A stretch of DNA of 64,000 bases from Pseudomonas sp. Irchel 3A7 (GCF_900187565.1 NZ_FYED01000009.1:124001-188000), one strand, 5' to 3'. Shown: positions 34,678 through 44,039, counted from the stretch's first letter. Program-made: numbers and translations. The notes: a model not told the origin generated them from the sequence alone.

Positions 34678-34755
34678 TTTTACCTGTCTATCGTCGCATT
34701 CCCAACCCACCACGACTGGCATGTAATGGGCGCATAACGATAAGGATCAATCCCC

Positions 34756-35313
34756 ATGCCGCGTGCCCGACGTCGTCTGTTGCGTCCCACTCTCGCTGCG
34801 TTGTCGCTCAGCCTGTGGCTGGGTGGCGCACACGCAGAACCCCCGCTGTTTTCCCCCGACGGCTATCGTATCGACCTGTACCGCAGCCCGACACCGAACC
34901 AGCTGCAAGGCGCGACCCTCATCGACACCCCGGCCCTGCAAATCCTGCTGGGGCAACACCCACGCCCGTTGTTGATCGACGTCTATCGCCGCCAATGGTT
35001 GCAAGGCCGTTTCATCGACGACCAGCCCCATGACAACCTGCCCGGCAGTCACTGGCTGGCCAACACCGGCGACGGCGAGCTGACGCCGCAATGGCAGGGC
35101 TATTTCGCGGGCAACCTGCAAAAACTGACCAACGGCGACCCGACACAACCGCTGGTCTTCTATTGCCGCGCCGATTGCTGGTTGAGCTGGAACGCGGTCA
35201 AACGCGCAGCCAGCCTGGGCTATAAGACGCTGTATTGGTATCGCGACGGCCTGGACGCCTGGCAAGCCGCCAATCTGCCACTGGCCCCAGCCCGGCCGGA
35301 ACCCTTCCCCTGA
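34756..35313 (+). CDS. PQQ-cluster rhodanese-like CxxxCW protein
   Basis: 185 residues with a signal peptide ending near AHA-EP (residue 28). Rhodanese-like layout with PLLIDVYRRQWLQGRF, HDNLPGSHWLANTG and FYCRADCWLSWNAVKRA, giving Cys137 and Cys141-Trp142. This group is found only with PQQ-dependent catabolism genes; the two Cys suggest redox or sulfur-transfer chemistry in the periplasm. Downstream of its own motif-bearing promoter and ahead of pedR1. Confidence 0.85.
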   Translation: MPRARRRLLRPTLAALSLSLWLGGAHAEPPLFSPDGYRIDLYRSPTPNQLQGATLIDTPALQILLGQHPRPLLIDVYRRQWLQGRFIDDQPHDNLPGSHWLANTGDGELTPQWQGYFAGNLQKLTNGDPTQPLVFYCRADCWLSWNAVKRAASLGYKTLYWYRDGLDAWQAANLPLAPARPEPFP

Positions 35314-35369
35314 GCTTTACGCGTGCGTGTTGTTGCCACACCATAATCAAAATAATGAGGTGAAAGGCT

Positions 35370-36035
35370 ATGTACAAAATTCTGATTGCCGACGATCACC
35401 CGCTGTTTCGCGAAGCCATACACAACGTCATCAGCGATGGTTTTTCCGGCAGCGAGGTGATGGAAACCGCCGACCTCGACAGCGCCCTGGCACTGACCCA
35501 GGAACACGATGACCTGGACCTGATCCTGCTCGACCTGAACATGCCCGGCATGCATGGGCTCAACGGCCTGATCAACCTGCGCAACGAAGCGCCGACCATT
35601 CCGGTGGTGATTGTTTCCGCCGAACAGGACAAACAGATTGTCCTGCAAGCCATCACCTACGGTGCCGTGGGTTTCATCACCAAATCTTCGCCCCGCGCGC
35701 AAATGACCGACGCTATCCAGCAGATTCTCAATGGCAACGTCTACCTGCCCCCGGACATCATCCGCACGGCCAAAAGCAGCACCCACCGGCGAATGAACGA
35801 CGCCCCGAGCTTCCCGCCGGAGCTGCTCCAGGCCCTGACCCGCAAGCAGCTGCAGGTCCTGGAGCGCATGACCAAGGGCGAATCGAACAAACAGATCGCC
35901 TACGCCCTGGAAATTGCCGAAACCACGGTCAAGGCCCACGTCTCGGCGATCCTGCGCAAACTCAACGTACACAACCGCGTGCAGGCGATCCTGAGTGCCG
36001 GTGATATTGATTTCGGGTCGTATTTGCGGCGTTGA
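35370..36035 (+). CDS. pedR1: LuxR-type response regulator PedR1/AgmR/ErbR
   Basis: 221 residues. Receiver with Asp55 in [10 protein letters not shown] and Lys in GFITKSSPR; LuxR helix-turn-helix in [22 protein letters not shown] and [19 protein letters not shown]. AgmR/ErbR is the master activator of quinoprotein alcohol oxidation in Pseudomonas. Convergent with nahK, which lies in the position of its proposed sensor kinase. Confidence 0.87.
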   Translation: MYKILIADDHPLFREAIHNVISDGFSGSEVMETADLDSALALTQEHDDLDLILLDLNMPGMHGLNGLINLRNEAPTIPVVIVSAEQDKQIVLQAITYGAVGFITKSSPRAQMTDAIQQILNGNVYLPPDIIRTAKSSTHRRMNDAPSFPPELLQALTRKQLQVLERMTKGESNKQIAYALEIAETTVKAHVSAILRKLNVHNRVQAILSAGDIDFGSYLRR

Positions 36036-36057
36036 AACAGGTAGACGACGGCGCTCC

Positions 36058-36133
36058 CATCGCTGGCAAGCCAGCTCCCACAGGGATTTGTGGGCGGCAC
36101 ACATCCATTGTGGGAGCTGGCTTGCCAGCGATG
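36058..36133. repeat. REP doublet R13 (GAGCTGGCTTGCCAGCGAT family)
   Basis: Arms CATCGCTGGCAAGCCAGCTC (36058-36078) and the complement ending at 36133, in the convergent gap between pedR1 and nahK. Confidence 0.88.
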
Positions 36134-36157
36134 AGGCCAGCACCGACAACCGAGAAA

Positions 36158-38791
36158 TCAGGGCCTGGCGAGCAAATGACTCATCGCCGTCTTCAACTTC
36201 ATCGGCCGCACCGGTTTGTGCATCAGGGTATGCCCCAGCTCGCGGATCTGCTGTTTGAGTTCGTTGCTGTAATTGGCCGTGATCATCATCGCCGGGATCG
36301 CTGAGGCGCGACGGGCGTTGATCCGGGCCACGGCGTCGATGCCGTTGCGGTCGTTGTCCAGGTGGTAGTCGGCAATCAGCAGGTCAGCCTCGGCATGGTA
36401 GTTGTCCACCTGCCGCGCCAGATCTTCTTCCGACAGCGCCGTCACCACGCGACATCCCCAACCCTCGAGCAATGTGCGCATGCCGGCGCAAATGGTGGCG
36501 TCATTGTCCAACACCCAGATCCGCGCGCCGCGCAGCCGTTCGAGCATCGGTTCGCTCATCAGCAGGCTCGGCACCGGCTTGGGCGCGGTGGCGCTCATCG
36601 GCACCTCCACCGAGAACATCGAGCCCTTGCCCGGCCACGAGCGCACCTGAATGCGGTGTCCGAGAATCCCGGCGATTTTCTCGACAATGGCCAGGCCCAG
36701 GCCCAGGCCGCGATCCTGGTCCGGGCGCTGCACATCCCCGCGCTTGAATTCCTGGAAAATTTCTTCCAGGCGATTTTCGGCAATGCCCATGCCGCTGTCC
36801 CACACCTGAATCGACAGGCGCTGGTGCTGACGTCGGCAGCCCAGTACTACACGACCGCTGTAGGTGTAGCGAATGGCATTGCTCAACAGGTTGCGCAGGA
36901 TCCGCGCCAGTAACTGGATGTCACTGCGCACCAGAGCCGAACAGGGGATGAAATACAGTTGCAGTCCTTCGCTGCGGGCCACCTGGGTGTATTCGGCGGC
37001 GAGGTTTTCCAGCAGCTCGCTCAAGGCGAACGGTGCAATGTCGGCCTTGATCACGCCGGCATCGAGCTTGGAAATATCCACCAGGGTGCCCAACAGGTTC
37101 TCCACGTCTTCGAGGGAATTGCTGACATTGCGCACCAGAACCTCATTGCAGATCGGCTCGCGACGCTCCAGCAAGGCACTGGTGAACAGCCGTGCGGCGT
37201 TCAGCGGTTGCAGCAGGTCGTGGCTGACCGCGGCGAGAAACTTGGTCTTCGACAGATTGGCCTGCTCCGCTTCCAGCTTGGCCTCGCGCAAGCGTGATTC
37301 GACCCGGCGGCGTTCCTCGATTTCCCGCAGCAACTGGTCGTTGAGGGTGGTCAATTCGGCGGTGCGTTCGCGCACCCGCAGCTCGAGGTTCTGATAGGCC
37401 TGGTGCAGTGCTTCGGCGGTGCGGCGGCGTTCGGTGATATCGCGGATCAACACGAAAATCCCCACCACCTCGCCGCTGGCCAGGCGATTGGGCACGTAGG
37501 AGCGCAACATATAGCGTTCCTGATTGTTGACGTTGGTCTCGGCGAATTCAAAGGTCACGCTTTCCCCGGCCAGCGCCCTGGCCACATAGGATTCCAGCCG
37601 CTGGTAATGCTGCTCGCTGTGCACTTCGCGCAGGCTCTGGCCAAGCATCACGCCGCGCGGCCAGCAGTACCATTCCTCGTAGACCTTGTTGGTGAACTCA
37701 TAGACCAGATCGGCATTGAGGTAGGCAATCAATGCCGGCACATGGTCGGTGATCAGGCGAATCCAGCGCTCGCTTTCACTCAGGGCTTCGGCGTGCTGGT
37801 AGCGTTCAGTGATGTCGGTGAAGGTGTTGACGAACCCGCCGGTGGGCAACGGATGGGTGCGGATTTCCAGGACCCGGCCGTCATACAGGCGCTGTTCGCA
37901 CTCCTGCACCGGCCGCCCGTTAACACCACGGCTGGCCGGGGTCAGCAGGGTCAGTTCGCTGTCGGCGATCACTTCGGCAAACGGACGATGGGCCGCCACC
38001 GGGGCCAGGCCACTGAGTTCGAGGAACCGGCGGTTCCACAACTCCAGGATGCCCTCGGCGTTGACCATGGCCACCCCTTGGGACAGGTTGTCGACCGCCC
38101 GTTGCAACAGATGCGACTTCTGCGCCACCGCCTGCTCGCGGCGCACGGTTTCGCTGAGTTTGACGTCGGTGATATCGGTAAACAGGATCACCCGCCCGCC
38201 TTCCTGGGTAGGCCGTTCGCTGACTTGCAGCCAGCGGCCGTCCTGCAGGCGATACAGCAGGTTTTCGTCGGCATGCCCGCGGGGTTCTTCGGTAAACAGG
38301 CCGTTGCTCTGCATCAGGCGCTTGACCTCGGTCAGGCGCATGCCGGCGTTGATCCGCACCCGGCTGTTGCTCCAGAACGCCTTGAACCGACTGTTGAACA
38401 ATACGATGCGCTGCTCGGCGTCGAACAATACGAAGGCATCGGAAATGCTCTCGATGGCATCGATCAGGTGCTGATGGGCGGTTTCGGCACGCAGGCGGGC
38501 TTCGCTGAGCAAGTGGTTGCCGGCCTTGAGCTCGGCCATGGCCTGGTTCAAGGCATCCGTGCGTTCGCGCACCTGCTCGGCCAATACCACCGAATGCTGG
38601 AACGCCGCGTACGGATCGTTGCCCCGGGTGATGCCGGACTCGATGCGCTCGATCAGTGCCGCGTTGATCCGCTGCAGCTTTTGATTGTCGTGCTGCAACC
38701 CGGCGATCCGGGCCTGGAGTTCAGCGCTGTCCGAGGGACCGGCCCCGGGCAATGGCGACGCCGGTGAAGGTCTGGTTGATGTGCATGCCAT
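36158..38791 (-). CDS. nahK: Hybrid histidine kinase NahK/ErcS'-like
   Basis: 877 residues, cytoplasmic. Coiled coil (about 22-110), three PAS domains (about 105-210, 228-330 and 340-455), a second coiled coil, HisKA with His524 in AVSHDLLQPLNAARLF, HATPase with Asn638, and a receiver with Asp808 in LLIADYHLD. In P. aeruginosa this kinase (PA1976) works with the nitric oxide sensor NosP and also feeds the PQQ alcohol regulators. Its start lies 71 nt inside nosP. Confidence 0.86.
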   Translation of the reverse strand: MACTSTRPSPASPLPGAGPSDSAELQARIAGLQHDNQKLQRINAALIERIESGITRGNDPYAAFQHSVVLAEQVRERTDALNQAMAELKAGNHLLSEARLRAETAHQHLIDAIESISDAFVLFDAEQRIVLFNSRFKAFWSNSRVRINAGMRLTEVKRLMQSNGLFTEEPRGHADENLLYRLQDGRWLQVSERPTQEGGRVILFTDITDVKLSETVRREQAVAQKSHLLQRAVDNLSQGVAMVNAEGILELWNRRFLELSGLAPVAAHRPFAEVIADSELTLLTPASRGVNGRPVQECEQRLYDGRVLEIRTHPLPTGGFVNTFTDITERYQHAEALSESERWIRLITDHVPALIAYLNADLVYEFTNKVYEEWYCWPRGVMLGQSLREVHSEQHYQRLESYVARALAGESVTFEFAETNVNNQERYMLRSYVPNRLASGEVVGIFVLIRDITERRRTAEALHQAYQNLELRVRERTAELTTLNDQLLREIEERRRVESRLREAKLEAEQANLSKTKFLAAVSHDLLQPLNAARLFTSALLERREPICNEVLVRNVSNSLEDVENLLGTLVDISKLDAGVIKADIAPFALSELLENLAAEYTQVARSEGLQLYFIPCSALVRSDIQLLARILRNLLSNAIRYTYSGRVVLGCRRQHQRLSIQVWDSGMGIAENRLEEIFQEFKRGDVQRPDQDRGLGLGLAIVEKIAGILGHRIQVRSWPGKGSMFSVEVPMSATAPKPVPSLLMSEPMLERLRGARIWVLDNDATICAGMRTLLEGWGCRVVTALSEEDLARQVDNYHAEADLLIADYHLDNDRNGIDAVARINARRASAIPAMMITANYSNELKQQIRELGHTLMHKPVRPMKLKTAMSHLLARP

Positions 38792-39887
38792 TGAACTGTT
38801 CTCCGTAGGTGTTGAACCCCATCACCCGCTGTTCGCGCAAAAACCGGCCGATCGGCTCCAGGTTGCCGTCGCCTTCGAGCTCCAGGCGCCTGAGGAAACA
38901 GTCACAGCCGATGGTCAGCAACAGGTCGCCAAGCCGTTCCTGCAAGCCGGCGAACAGGTTTTGCAGATTCGGCAGCATCGGGCCAGGCGTCATGGCGGTG
39001 AGGACGATGCCGTTCTCCACCGCGCAGTAGAAGCTCAGGCTCAGGTCCGGGTGAACCTGCTGGATGGCGCGCACGTAATAGTGCTCGTTGATCCGCACCG
39101 CCAACGGGTGCGCGGCGAAGACCCGGTGGTCGAGTTCAGCCACCGGCACGCCAATGTGCCGGGCGTACTCGGCGGCGGCCGGCTCGGCATTGAGTTCGAA
39201 GACCCGTCGCGAGGCGCTGTCGGCCCCGGTAACCACCAGCTTCTCCGTCCGAGGCAGGATGTGGTGGGTGGTGAACACTTCGAAATCCAGCCAGGTGTTG
39301 ACCAGCACCACCACCGCCGCACCGCTATGGAAGCCGCCGTCGAAGTAAACATGGGTGTGGGTCAGGTAGTTGTCGTCGCCAGCCGAGCCACCGAAATGCG
39401 GGATGTCGCCCAACGCGGCACTCAAGGCCGCCAGAACCATTTCTTCCCGACTGGACAAGCCGTCGAGTAGCGTCAAGGCGAAACTGTTGCCCTTGATCGG
39501 TGCCAGCGTATTGCTGCGACAACCGCTGACCAGGCGCTCGACCATCTGTTGCGCGTCGATCAGGCTGAAGTGTTCCATTTCGTCGATCAGTTCGAGGGCA
39601 ATGGAAAAGTGCCGATGATCGAAGCCCACCGCCGTCACGCAATTACGCCCGTAACCCAGCGGGGTGATCTCCCCGGCGCTGGTGCAACCGGCCAGGCGTA
39701 TACCGCCGAATCCTTGCTGCAAGGCCTGGCCCAGCGCCTGCAAATCGTATTCGGCCGAACAGAAGAACAACACGAAGCCCAGGTTCGGATGCAGCAACTG
39801 CCGCGCCAGCTCCTGCGTCACCTGCCGGGGATCGGTGGCCAGGGACATTGCACTGACGACCCCTTCGCTCTGGAACTGCTGCATCAT
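38721..39887 (-). CDS. nosP: FIST-domain sensor NosP-like
   Basis: 388 residues with FIST N and C domains: LGFVLFFCSAEYDLQALGQALQQ, LAGCTSAGEITPLGYG, GDIPHFGGSAGDD, and the C-terminal LLTIGCDCFLRRLELEGD and VMGFNTYGEQFNGMHINQTF. NosP of P. aeruginosa (PA1975) is a heme protein of this type that binds nitric oxide and inhibits NahK; the gene pair is kept here. Heme binding is known for the family, not read from this sequence. Confidence 0.85.
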   Translation of the reverse strand: MMQQFQSEGVVSAMSLATDPRQVTQELARQLLHPNLGFVLFFCSAEYDLQALGQALQQGFGGIRLAGCTSAGEITPLGYGRNCVTAVGFDHRHFSIALELIDEMEHFSLIDAQQMVERLVSGCRSNTLAPIKGNSFALTLLDGLSSREEMVLAALSAALGDIPHFGGSAGDDNYLTHTHVYFDGGFHSGAAVVVLVNTWLDFEVFTTHHILPRTEKLVVTGADSASRRVFELNAEPAAAEYARHIGVPVAELDHRVFAAHPLAVRINEHYYVRAIQQVHPDLSLSFYCAVENGIVLTAMTPGPMLPNLQNLFAGLQERLGDLLLTIGCDCFLRRLELEGDGNLEPIGRFLREQRVMGFNTYGEQFNGMHINQTFTGVAIARGRSLGQR

Positions 39888-39949
39888 CGCCCCCCGCAGG
39901 TGCGTGTGTAGGAGGCACGAGTGTACGAAGGCTATGGGCGTGGACGTAT

Positions 39950-39963
39950 GCTACTTGGGTAGC
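39950..39963. promoter_or_regulatory. GCTACTTGGGTAGC palindrome upstream of nosP
   Basis: Perfect 5-bp arms GCTAC/GTAGC around TTGG, 62 nt before nosP. Similar to the ACTACCTTGGTACT sites of the island. Confidence 0.4.
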
Positions 39964-40023
39964 GGTCAGGGGCTTCGATGGGATGAGAGTCGGGTCGCAA
40001 ACCCACCTGTCACCCTAAATCCC

Positions 40024-40052
40024 CTGTGGGAGCGAGCCTGCTCGCTCCCACA
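40024..40052. repeat. Collapsed REP R14
   Basis: TGTGGGAGCGAGCCTGCTCG runs straight into CTCCCACA, giving one palindrome in place of a doublet. Looks like deletion or recombination between the two arms. Confidence 0.75.
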
Positions 40053-40071
40053 AAGGGATTTACGGCGCCGC

Positions 40072-41256
40072 TTACCAGGTCAACACCGCCCCCACCGCAA
40101 AGGTATCGGTGTCTTCGTTCTGGTCGCTGGTGTCGTGACCGTTGATTTCGAACTGGTTGTACTCGGCCACCAGTTTCAGGTTGTCATTGACGTCATGGAA
40201 CAGCGCGATGCCACGGGTTTCATAGTCCGCGCCGCTGCCGACCGCGCCGTTGCCATCGTCCTTGGTCTTGCCGTAAGACAGTGCCAGGCGGTTCTTGCCC
40301 AGCTTGTAGGAGCCCTGCAACAGGTAGCCATCGCTGTCGACGTTACGCAGGGTCGGCTCGCCCGCATTGTTGGTGAAAAAAGGGTTGATGCCCTTGGCCT
40401 GGAAACCTGAGCCGGTCAGCGACAAGCCCCCCATTTTCGCCTGCACGCCATAGCCGACGCCTTTGGACGTGACGGTGTCGACGGTGGAATCGGTATTGTC
40501 CGAGGTCTGGTAGCTGCCGTTGACCCAGCTGTAGATTTTCGCGCCGGCGAGGTCGAACTGGTAAGTGATCTCGCTCTCGGTGCGCGGGTTTTCCTGGTAG
40601 GCCTTGCCCGTCGGGCTGCTGTCGTTGGTGTCCACCGGGTCCATGATGCCCACGGCCACCCGCAAGCCGTCCATCACCGGGGTGCGGTAGGTGATCTGCG
40701 AGGTCGGGAACGGGTACGGATAACCGGTGCCGATGTTGCCGAACGACACCCCGCCGCCATCCACCAGCCCCAAGGTATCGCTGACCTGGCCGTACCCGGC
40801 GAGCAGTTCGTCGAGCAGGATGTTGGAGCGGGCAAACAGGCCGAAATCCTTGCCGATCAATACTTCGCCCCACTGCGGATTGGCCACGGTGCCGTAGAAC
40901 TGCCGCACATCGATGGCGGTGTCGGTGCCGTTGGTTTCGCTGTCGTTGATGGTCACCCAGAACGAGGCGCGTGCGCCGAGCTTGAGATCATCGACCTGCT
41001 TGCCCATGTTAAAGCCCAGGTAGTTGGGCAGAAAACCCATTTTCACCCGCGACTGGCGACGGTCGTACTGCTCGCCGTCACGGTCGACATCACTGTTCAC
41101 ATAGAAGGCATTGATGTAGCCGTCGGTGGAGAACGTGGTCTGGTCCTTGTCATACAGCATGATCTCGGCTTCAGCCATGGAACTCAGGCCAAGGGAGGAC
41201 AGGCTGGCGATCAAGGCAGGCAAAAAACGATGCGTGAAGTTCTTATTGTTGTGCAT
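40072..41256 (-). CDS. Trimeric outer-membrane porin (Gram-negative porin family)
   Basis: 394 residues from ATG 41256 with GGAG upstream; an in-frame extension to 41472 runs through REP DNA. Signal peptide ends near AEA-EI. Beta-rich mature part with EIMLYDKDQTTFSTDGYINAF at the start, an RQSRVKMGFLPNYLGF strand, the VNGSYQT region and a terminal AVGAVLTW. Fits the general porin type of proteobacteria rather than OprD. Substrate unknown. Confidence 0.8.
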   Translation of the reverse strand: MHNNKNFTHRFLPALIASLSSLGLSSMAEAEIMLYDKDQTTFSTDGYINAFYVNSDVDRDGEQYDRRQSRVKMGFLPNYLGFNMGKQVDDLKLGARASFWVTINDSETNGTDTAIDVRQFYGTVANPQWGEVLIGKDFGLFARSNILLDELLAGYGQVSDTLGLVDGGGVSFGNIGTGYPYPFPTSQITYRTPVMDGLRVAVGIMDPVDTNDSSPTGKAYQENPRTESEITYQFDLAGAKIYSWVNGSYQTSDNTDSTVDTVTSKGVGYGVQAKMGGLSLTGSGFQAKGINPFFTNNAGEPTLRNVDSDGYLLQGSYKLGKNRLALSYGKTKDDGNGAVGSGADYETRGIALFHDVNDNLKLVAEYNQFEINGHDTSDQNEDTDTFAVGAVLTW

Positions 41257-41442
41257 GGCGCGCTCCGCGACGGGGGACGAGATGTCGGAGGCGATTATCG
41301 AAAGCTGACAGGCGGCGCCATACGCTGCCTTGGGGGCGGTATTCAGGTGCTTTGGAATGGCCGGTGGCGAGCGATAGTTAGGGCGTACGACCGCCTGTCG
41401 GCGAGGCGCGGCACCAAGGATGTAAGCCCGTCGGCGGATGTA

Positions 41443-41546
41443 CCTGTAGGAGCGAGCTTGCTCGCGATGCACTCGAGAACACTGCGGGGCATCAGGTACC
41501 CAGCGTTATCGTTGTCGCCCATCGCGAGCATGCTCGCTCCTACAGG
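41443..41546. repeat. REP doublet R15 (TAGGAGCGAGCTTGCTCGCGA family)
   Basis: Arms TGTAGGAGCGAGCTTGCTCG and CGAGCATGCTCGCTCCTACA in the 305-nt gap between the porin and the TSUP gene. The remaining gap holds the porin upstream region with no recognised motif. Confidence 0.85.
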
Positions 41547-41562
41547 AGGGCAAATATCCGGT

Positions 41563-42387
41563 TTAGTGCGCTGCGTTCATCAGCATATAGGCAGCGACGA
41601 TCAGGCAAACACTGGCAAACCCCACCTGCAACCCCCGCGCCGGCACCCGGGCGCAGAGTTTTCGACCGATGAGCATGCCGATGATGCTGGCGACGATGAA
41701 CGCCACGCCCAGACCGTCGATGCGCACCCCGGCATGCAACGCGCCAATCACGCCGATGGCCGAAATCAGACTGATCACCATCAGCGAGGTGGCGATGATT
41801 CCGCGCATCTGCACATCGGTCAGCTGCTTGAAGGCCGGCACAATCAGAAAGCCGCCACCCACGCCCAGCAGCCCCGAGACCACGCCGGTCACCGCGCCGA
41901 GAGCCGCGAGGGTCGTGGTGCATTTGGCGGTCCAGGAAAAGCGTCCGGTGTGCTGGTCGAGCATGCAGTTCTTCTGGCCCCAGTTGGCATGGCCATGATC
42001 GCTCGGCCCCTCGTCCTTGCGCTCACGGCGCAACATCCGCGCGGCCACCATGATCATCAGCAGGCTGAACAGGGTCATCAGGATTTTTTCCGGCAACTGA
42101 TGGGCGAAGTAGATGCCCACTGGCGAAAACACCGCGCCGAGCGCCGCGATCAGCAACGCCGCGCGATATCGCACCAGCCCGTGCCGCAGACCATCGATGG
42201 CACCGACCGCCGCCGCGCTGCCTACGGCAAACAGCGCGACGGGCGCCGCCGTGGTCATGCTCCAACCCAGGCCAAGCACCAGCGCCGGTACGGCAAGAAT
42301 GCCGCCACCCGCCCCGGTCAAACCCAGCACCAACCCCATGACCACACCAAAAAAACTCGCCAGCAACATAGAACGCTCGTAATCCAT
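41563..42387 (-). CDS. TSUP (TauE/SafE) family permease
   Basis: 274 residues, about eight membrane helices. Two internal repeats start with GLTGAGGGILAVPAL and GLLGVGGGFLIVPAF, the TSUP hallmark. The family exports sulfite or other sulfur anions. Divergent from a persulfide dioxygenase-like gene, which supports a sulfur role. Start may be ATG 42387 or 42369. Confidence 0.85.
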   Translation of the reverse strand: MDYERSMLLASFFGVVMGLVLGLTGAGGGILAVPALVLGLGWSMTTAAPVALFAVGSAAAVGAIDGLRHGLVRYRAALLIAALGAVFSPVGIYFAHQLPEKILMTLFSLLMIMVAARMLRRERKDEGPSDHGHANWGQKNCMLDQHTGRFSWTAKCTTTLAALGAVTGVVSGLLGVGGGFLIVPAFKQLTDVQMRGIIATSLMVISLISAIGVIGALHAGVRIDGLGVAFIVASIIGMLIGRKLCARVPARGLQVGFASVCLIVAAYMLMNAAH

Positions 42388-42531
42388 GACAAAGGCCGGG
42401 AACGCCCGGTATCGATTGAGTGACAGGATAGAGCCCGCACAACTTTTTTCATCAATTGAATTGAAGCGGGGCTGGTCAACGCGGGGAAAATGAAACTAAC
42501 CTCATGGCGACTCCACTAAGAAATCACCCCC

Positions 42532-43395
42532 ATGTCCGCCCTGATTGAAGCTTTTTTTGACCCCGCCTCCTCCACCTACAGTTACGTAATCTACGAAGCC
42601 GACGGCGGGCAATGCGCAATCGTCGATCCTGTGCTCGATTACGACGGCGCTGCCGGGCGTACCGCCACCGTGCAGGCCGACCGGATCATCGCGTTCGTGC
42701 GCGAGCACCACTTGCAGGTGCAATGGCTGCTGGAAACCCACGCCCACGCCGACCACCTCTCCGCCGCGCCGTACCTGCGCCGGGAACTGGGCGGCAAGAT
42801 CGCCATCGGCCAGTCGATCTGCAAGGTGCAGAACGTGTTCAAGAGCCTGTTCAATCTCGAGCCGCAATTCTGCATCGATGGTTCGCAATTCGATCACCTG
42901 TTCGCCCCCGACGAGTCATTCCGTATCGGCAACCTCAAGGCCACGGCCCTGCATGTCCCCGGCCATACTCCGGCGGACATGGCCTACTTGATCGACGGCG
43001 ATGTGATCCTGGTCGGCGACACACTGTTCATGCCGGACGTGGGCACCGCGCGCTGCGACTTTCCCGGTGGCGATGCCCACCAGATGTTCACCTCGATCCA
43101 CAAGTTGCTGGCCTTCCCTGCCGGCGTGCGCCTCTACGTCTGCCACGACTATCCGCCTGAAGGCCGCGAACCACGCTGCATGACCACGGTGGGTGAACAA
43201 CGCAAAGGCAACATCCATGTGCGCGACGGTATCGACCAGGCCGCCTTTGTCGCCATGCGTACCCGGCGCGATGCAGGATTGGGCATGCCGACGCTGCTGC
43301 TGCCGGCGATCCAGGTCAATGTGCGGGCGGGGAATCTGCCGCCAGCCGAAGACAACGGCGTGACCTACCTCAAGATCCCGCTGAATAAATTCTGA
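42532..43395 (+). CDS. MBL-fold persulfide dioxygenase-like hydrolase (ETHE1/Blh type)
   Basis: 287 residues. Metal motif THAHADH (His70, His72, Asp74, His75), then HVPGHTPADMAY, GDTLFMPDVGTARCDF and the C-terminal MRTRRDAGLGMPTLLLPAIQVN typical of Blh-like persulfide dioxygenases. Uses iron to oxidise glutathione persulfide to sulfite, which the divergent TSUP permease could export. No ArsR-type regulator of the BigR kind is next to it. Confidence 0.85.
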   Translation: MSALIEAFFDPASSTYSYVIYEADGGQCAIVDPVLDYDGAAGRTATVQADRIIAFVREHHLQVQWLLETHAHADHLSAAPYLRRELGGKIAIGQSICKVQNVFKSLFNLEPQFCIDGSQFDHLFAPDESFRIGNLKATALHVPGHTPADMAYLIDGDVILVGDTLFMPDVGTARCDFPGGDAHQMFTSIHKLLAFPAGVRLYVCHDYPPEGREPRCMTTVGEQRKGNIHVRDGIDQAAFVAMRTRRDAGLGMPTLLLPAIQVNVRAGNLPPAEDNGVTYLKIPLNKF

Positions 43396-43396
43396 C

Positions 43397-43489
43397 CTGT
43401 GGGAGCGAGCCTGCTCGCGAAAGCGGACTGTCAGTCAACATTGATGTTGAATCTGATGACCCAATCGCGAGCAGGCTCGCTCCCACAGG
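43397..43489. repeat. REP doublet R16
   Basis: Main-family arms in the convergent gap between the persulfide dioxygenase-like gene and bkdR. Confidence 0.9.
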
Positions 43490-43502
43490 GTTTGGGGGGA
43501 TT

Positions 43503-43991
43503 TCAGGTGCCCAGCGTCAATCCATTCGCCGGCAACGGCAGCGCCGTCTTGTAGCGCACCTGCTTGAGCGCAAAGCTCGAACGGATATTGGCGACGCCGG
43601 GGACTTTGGTGAGGAAGTCCATCATGAAGCGCTCCAGCGACTGGATCGTCGGCACCAGCACCCGGATCAGGTAGTCCGGGTCGCCGGCCATCAGGTAGCA
43701 CTCCATCACTTCCGGACGATCGGAAATCGCCTCCTCGAAATGCTGCAACGCCTCCTCCACCTGTTTTTCCAGGCTGACGTGAATGAACACATTGACGTGA
43801 AGCCCCAGCAGGTCGGCATCGAGCAGGGTTACTTGCTCGCGAATCAGGCCCAATTCTTCCATCGCCTTGACCCGGTTGAAACACGGCGTCGGCGACAGGT
43901 TGACCGAGCGCGCCAGGTCAGCGTTGGTGATGCGTGCGTTCTCCTGAAGGCTGTTGAGAATGCCGATATCGGTACGGTCCAGTTTGCGCAT
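43503..43991 (-). CDS. bkdR: Lrp/AsnC-type regulator BkdR
   Basis: 162 residues. N-terminal helix-turn-helix ([23 protein letters not shown]) and C-terminal RAM ligand domain ([17 protein letters not shown]). BkdR of P. putida activates the bkd operon in response to branched-chain amino acids; it is divergent from bkdA1 here as there. Confidence 0.93.
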   Translation of the reverse strand: MRKLDRTDIGILNSLQENARITNADLARSVNLSPTPCFNRVKAMEELGLIREQVTLLDADLLGLHVNVFIHVSLEKQVEEALQHFEEAISDRPEVMECYLMAGDPDYLIRVLVPTIQSLERFMMDFLTKVPGVANIRSSFALKQVRYKTALPLPANGLTLGT

Positions 43992-44020
43992 GAGACAAAA
44001 CCACCTGTTTTTTATGTTTA

Positions 44021-44039
44021 TGCAGATTTTTTATCTGCA
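44021..44039. promoter_or_regulatory. Inverted repeat in bkdR-bkdA1 intergenic region
   Basis: TGCAGAT (44021-44027), five T, ATCTGCA (44033-44039), 30 nt before bkdR in an AT-rich stretch. Candidate BkdR site; BkdR is known to bind this intergenic region in P. putida. Confidence 0.5.

Noticed and set aside
41257-41472. Longer N-terminus for the porin
   Set aside because: The extension is encoded by REP R15 and comes before a clear signal peptide at ATG 41256.
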